From Paracoccus marinus (GTDB taxonomy: Bacteria; Pseudomonadota; Alphaproteobacteria; Rhodobacterales; Rhodobacteraceae), in contig NZ_VJYZ01000023.1 of assembly GCF_007018965.1 (NCBI RefSeq), positions 62,001 through 126,000 of the forward strand: 64,000 nucleotides of DNA, given 5' to 3'. The notes beneath the pieces were generated by a model. It had not been told where the DNA came from, did no database searches, and saw nothing but the letters and a program-made list of their open reading frames with translations. Positions 63,238 to 64,000 of the stretch are shown here, one piece after another; positions within the stretch are counted from its first letter, which is position 1; each line of letters begins with the position of its first letter. A program made the translations under genes and the position numbers.

Positions 63238-64000
63238 ATGAACAAGCTGCTGCCCACCGCCACCGCCGGAAGCCTGCCGAAGCCTTCCTGGCTTGCCGAG
63301 CCCGAGACCCTCTGGTCGCCCTGGAAGCTGCAGGGCGCAGCCCTTACCGAGGGCAAGGAGGATGCCCTGCGCGTCGCGCTGCACGATCAGGTGCGGGCCG
63401 GGATCGACATCGTCAGCGACGGCGAGCAGACGCGCCAGCATTTCGTCACCACCTTCATCGAGCATCTGGATGGCGTTGATTTCGACAAGCGCGAAACCGT
63501 GCGGATCCGTGACCGCTATGACGCCAGCGTGCCGACCGTGACCGGCCCCGTCTCGCGGCCCCGCCCGGTCTTTGTGGAGGATGCGAAGTTCCTGCGCGCC
63601 CAGACCGACCGGCCGATCAAATGGGCGCTGCCCGGCCCCATGACCATGATCGACACGCTTTACGACGCCCATTACAAAAGCCGCGAGAAGCTCGCTTGGG
63701 AATTCGCCGCGATCCTGAACCAGGAGGCGAGGGACCTGGAAGCAGCCGGCGTGAACATCATCCAATTCGACGAGCCCGCCTTCAACGTCTTCTTCGACGA
63801 GGTGAACGACTGGGGGATCGCGGCGCTTGAAAGGGCGGCCGAGGGGCTGGCATGCGAAACCGCCGTCCACATCTGCTACGGCTACGGGATCAAGGCCAAC
63901 ACCGACTGGAAGAAGACCCTTGGCGCAGAGTGGCGTCAATACGAGCAGGTGTTCCCGAAACTGCAGACCTCGTCCATCGACATGGTGTCGCTGGAATGCC
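63238..64000 (+). CDS. mesD: MesD: core-MetE-like methionine synthase (cut by window edge)
   Basis: The first 254 codons of a gene leaving the window. It begins at the MetE catalytic barrel (GSLPKPSWLAEPETLW) with no N-terminal folate-binding half: VRAGIDIVSDGEQTRQHFVTTF, WALPGPMTMIDTLYD, IIQFDEPAF and AVHICYGYG, whose His and Cys are zinc ligands. The lack of the folate domain and the pairing with mesX identify the MesD group, which methylates homocysteine using an unidentified methyl donor. The riboswitch upstream means it stands in for B12-dependent MetH. The C-terminal end, with the last zinc cysteine, is outside. Confidence 0.9.
   Translation, partial: MNKLLPTATAGSLPKPSWLAEPETLWSPWKLQGAALTEGKEDALRVALHDQVRAGIDIVSDGEQTRQHFVTTFIEHLDGVDFDKRETVRIRDRYDASVPTVTGPVSRPRPVFVEDAKFLRAQTDRPIKWALPGPMTMIDTLYDAHYKSREKLAWEFAAILNQEARDLEAAGVNIIQFDEPAFNVFFDEVNDWGIAALERAAEGLACETAVHICYGYGIKANTDWKKTLGAEWRQYEQVFPKLQTSSIDMVSLEC

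Overview
The window is about 70% GC and reads as a chromosome segment of an alphaproteobacterium of the order Rhodobacterales, most like Paracoccus. The reasons are the gene blocks kdsD-lptC-lptA-lptB-hpf-ptsN, prpBCD with a PccR/ScfR-type regulator, the pcm-tolC-popZ-like order, a short protein resembling the Rhodobacterales DUF6280 family, and frequent ATGA start/stop overlaps. Genus-level placement is inference; no rRNA is present.

Layout. 0-8.6 kb is a surface-polysaccharide locus: a cut-off GT2 glycosyltransferase, a BY-kinase-like protein without its ATP-binding residues, a Wzz-like co-polymerase, then on the other strand GMC oxidoreductase, GT4 glycosyltransferase and a three-domain NRPS-like protein (adenylation, carrier, thioesterase). 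8.8-10.6 kb has uppP and an NDUFA9-like gene, followed by tRNA-Leu(CAG) with its own promoter and terminator. 10.9-18.3 kb holds two large secreted proteins in one operon (PPC/von Willebrand factor A protein and SEL1 protein). 18.5-22.3 kb has four single metabolic or membrane genes. 22.5-25.0 kb is a cytochrome bd operon with a 32-residue DUF2474 subunit. 25.2-30.1 kb is the KDO/LPS-transport block with hpf and ptsN. 30.1-37.6 kb holds GDPD, RidA, SMC, a DUF6280-like protein, a histidine phosphatase and NnrD. 37.6-42.8 kb has EamA, DinB, YgfZ and an MsbA-like exporter, interrupted by three tandem copies of a structured repeat. 42.9-44.6 kb is an array of eight degenerate copies of a ~226-bp G-rich repeat. 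44.8-48.4 kb holds an aminotransferase, DUF305, TIGR02186 and TauE/SafE. 48.7-51.5 kb is surE-pcm-nlpD-like. 51.8-54.8 kb is pcm-tolC-popZ-like. 54.9-56.2 kb is tRNA-Cys(GCA) with an integrase remnant and decayed DNA. 56.2-61.7 kb is the 2-methylcitrate operon and its divergent regulator. 61.9-64.0 kb is a cobalamin riboswitch controlling mesX-mesD.

How the genes work together. The first locus probably makes, and may aminoacylate or otherwise decorate, an exported glycan; uppP recycles its carrier lipid. Lpt proteins and KdsD serve LPS assembly. The prp genes burn propionyl-CoA. The last pair is a folate-independent methionine synthase route that the riboswitch would express when B12 is scarce. 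The observations most worth following are the triplicated structured repeat with compensatory base changes, the eight-copy G-rich array, the NRPS-like polysaccharide locus, the riboswitch-mesXD unit, and the PPC/VWA plus SEL1 secreted pair.
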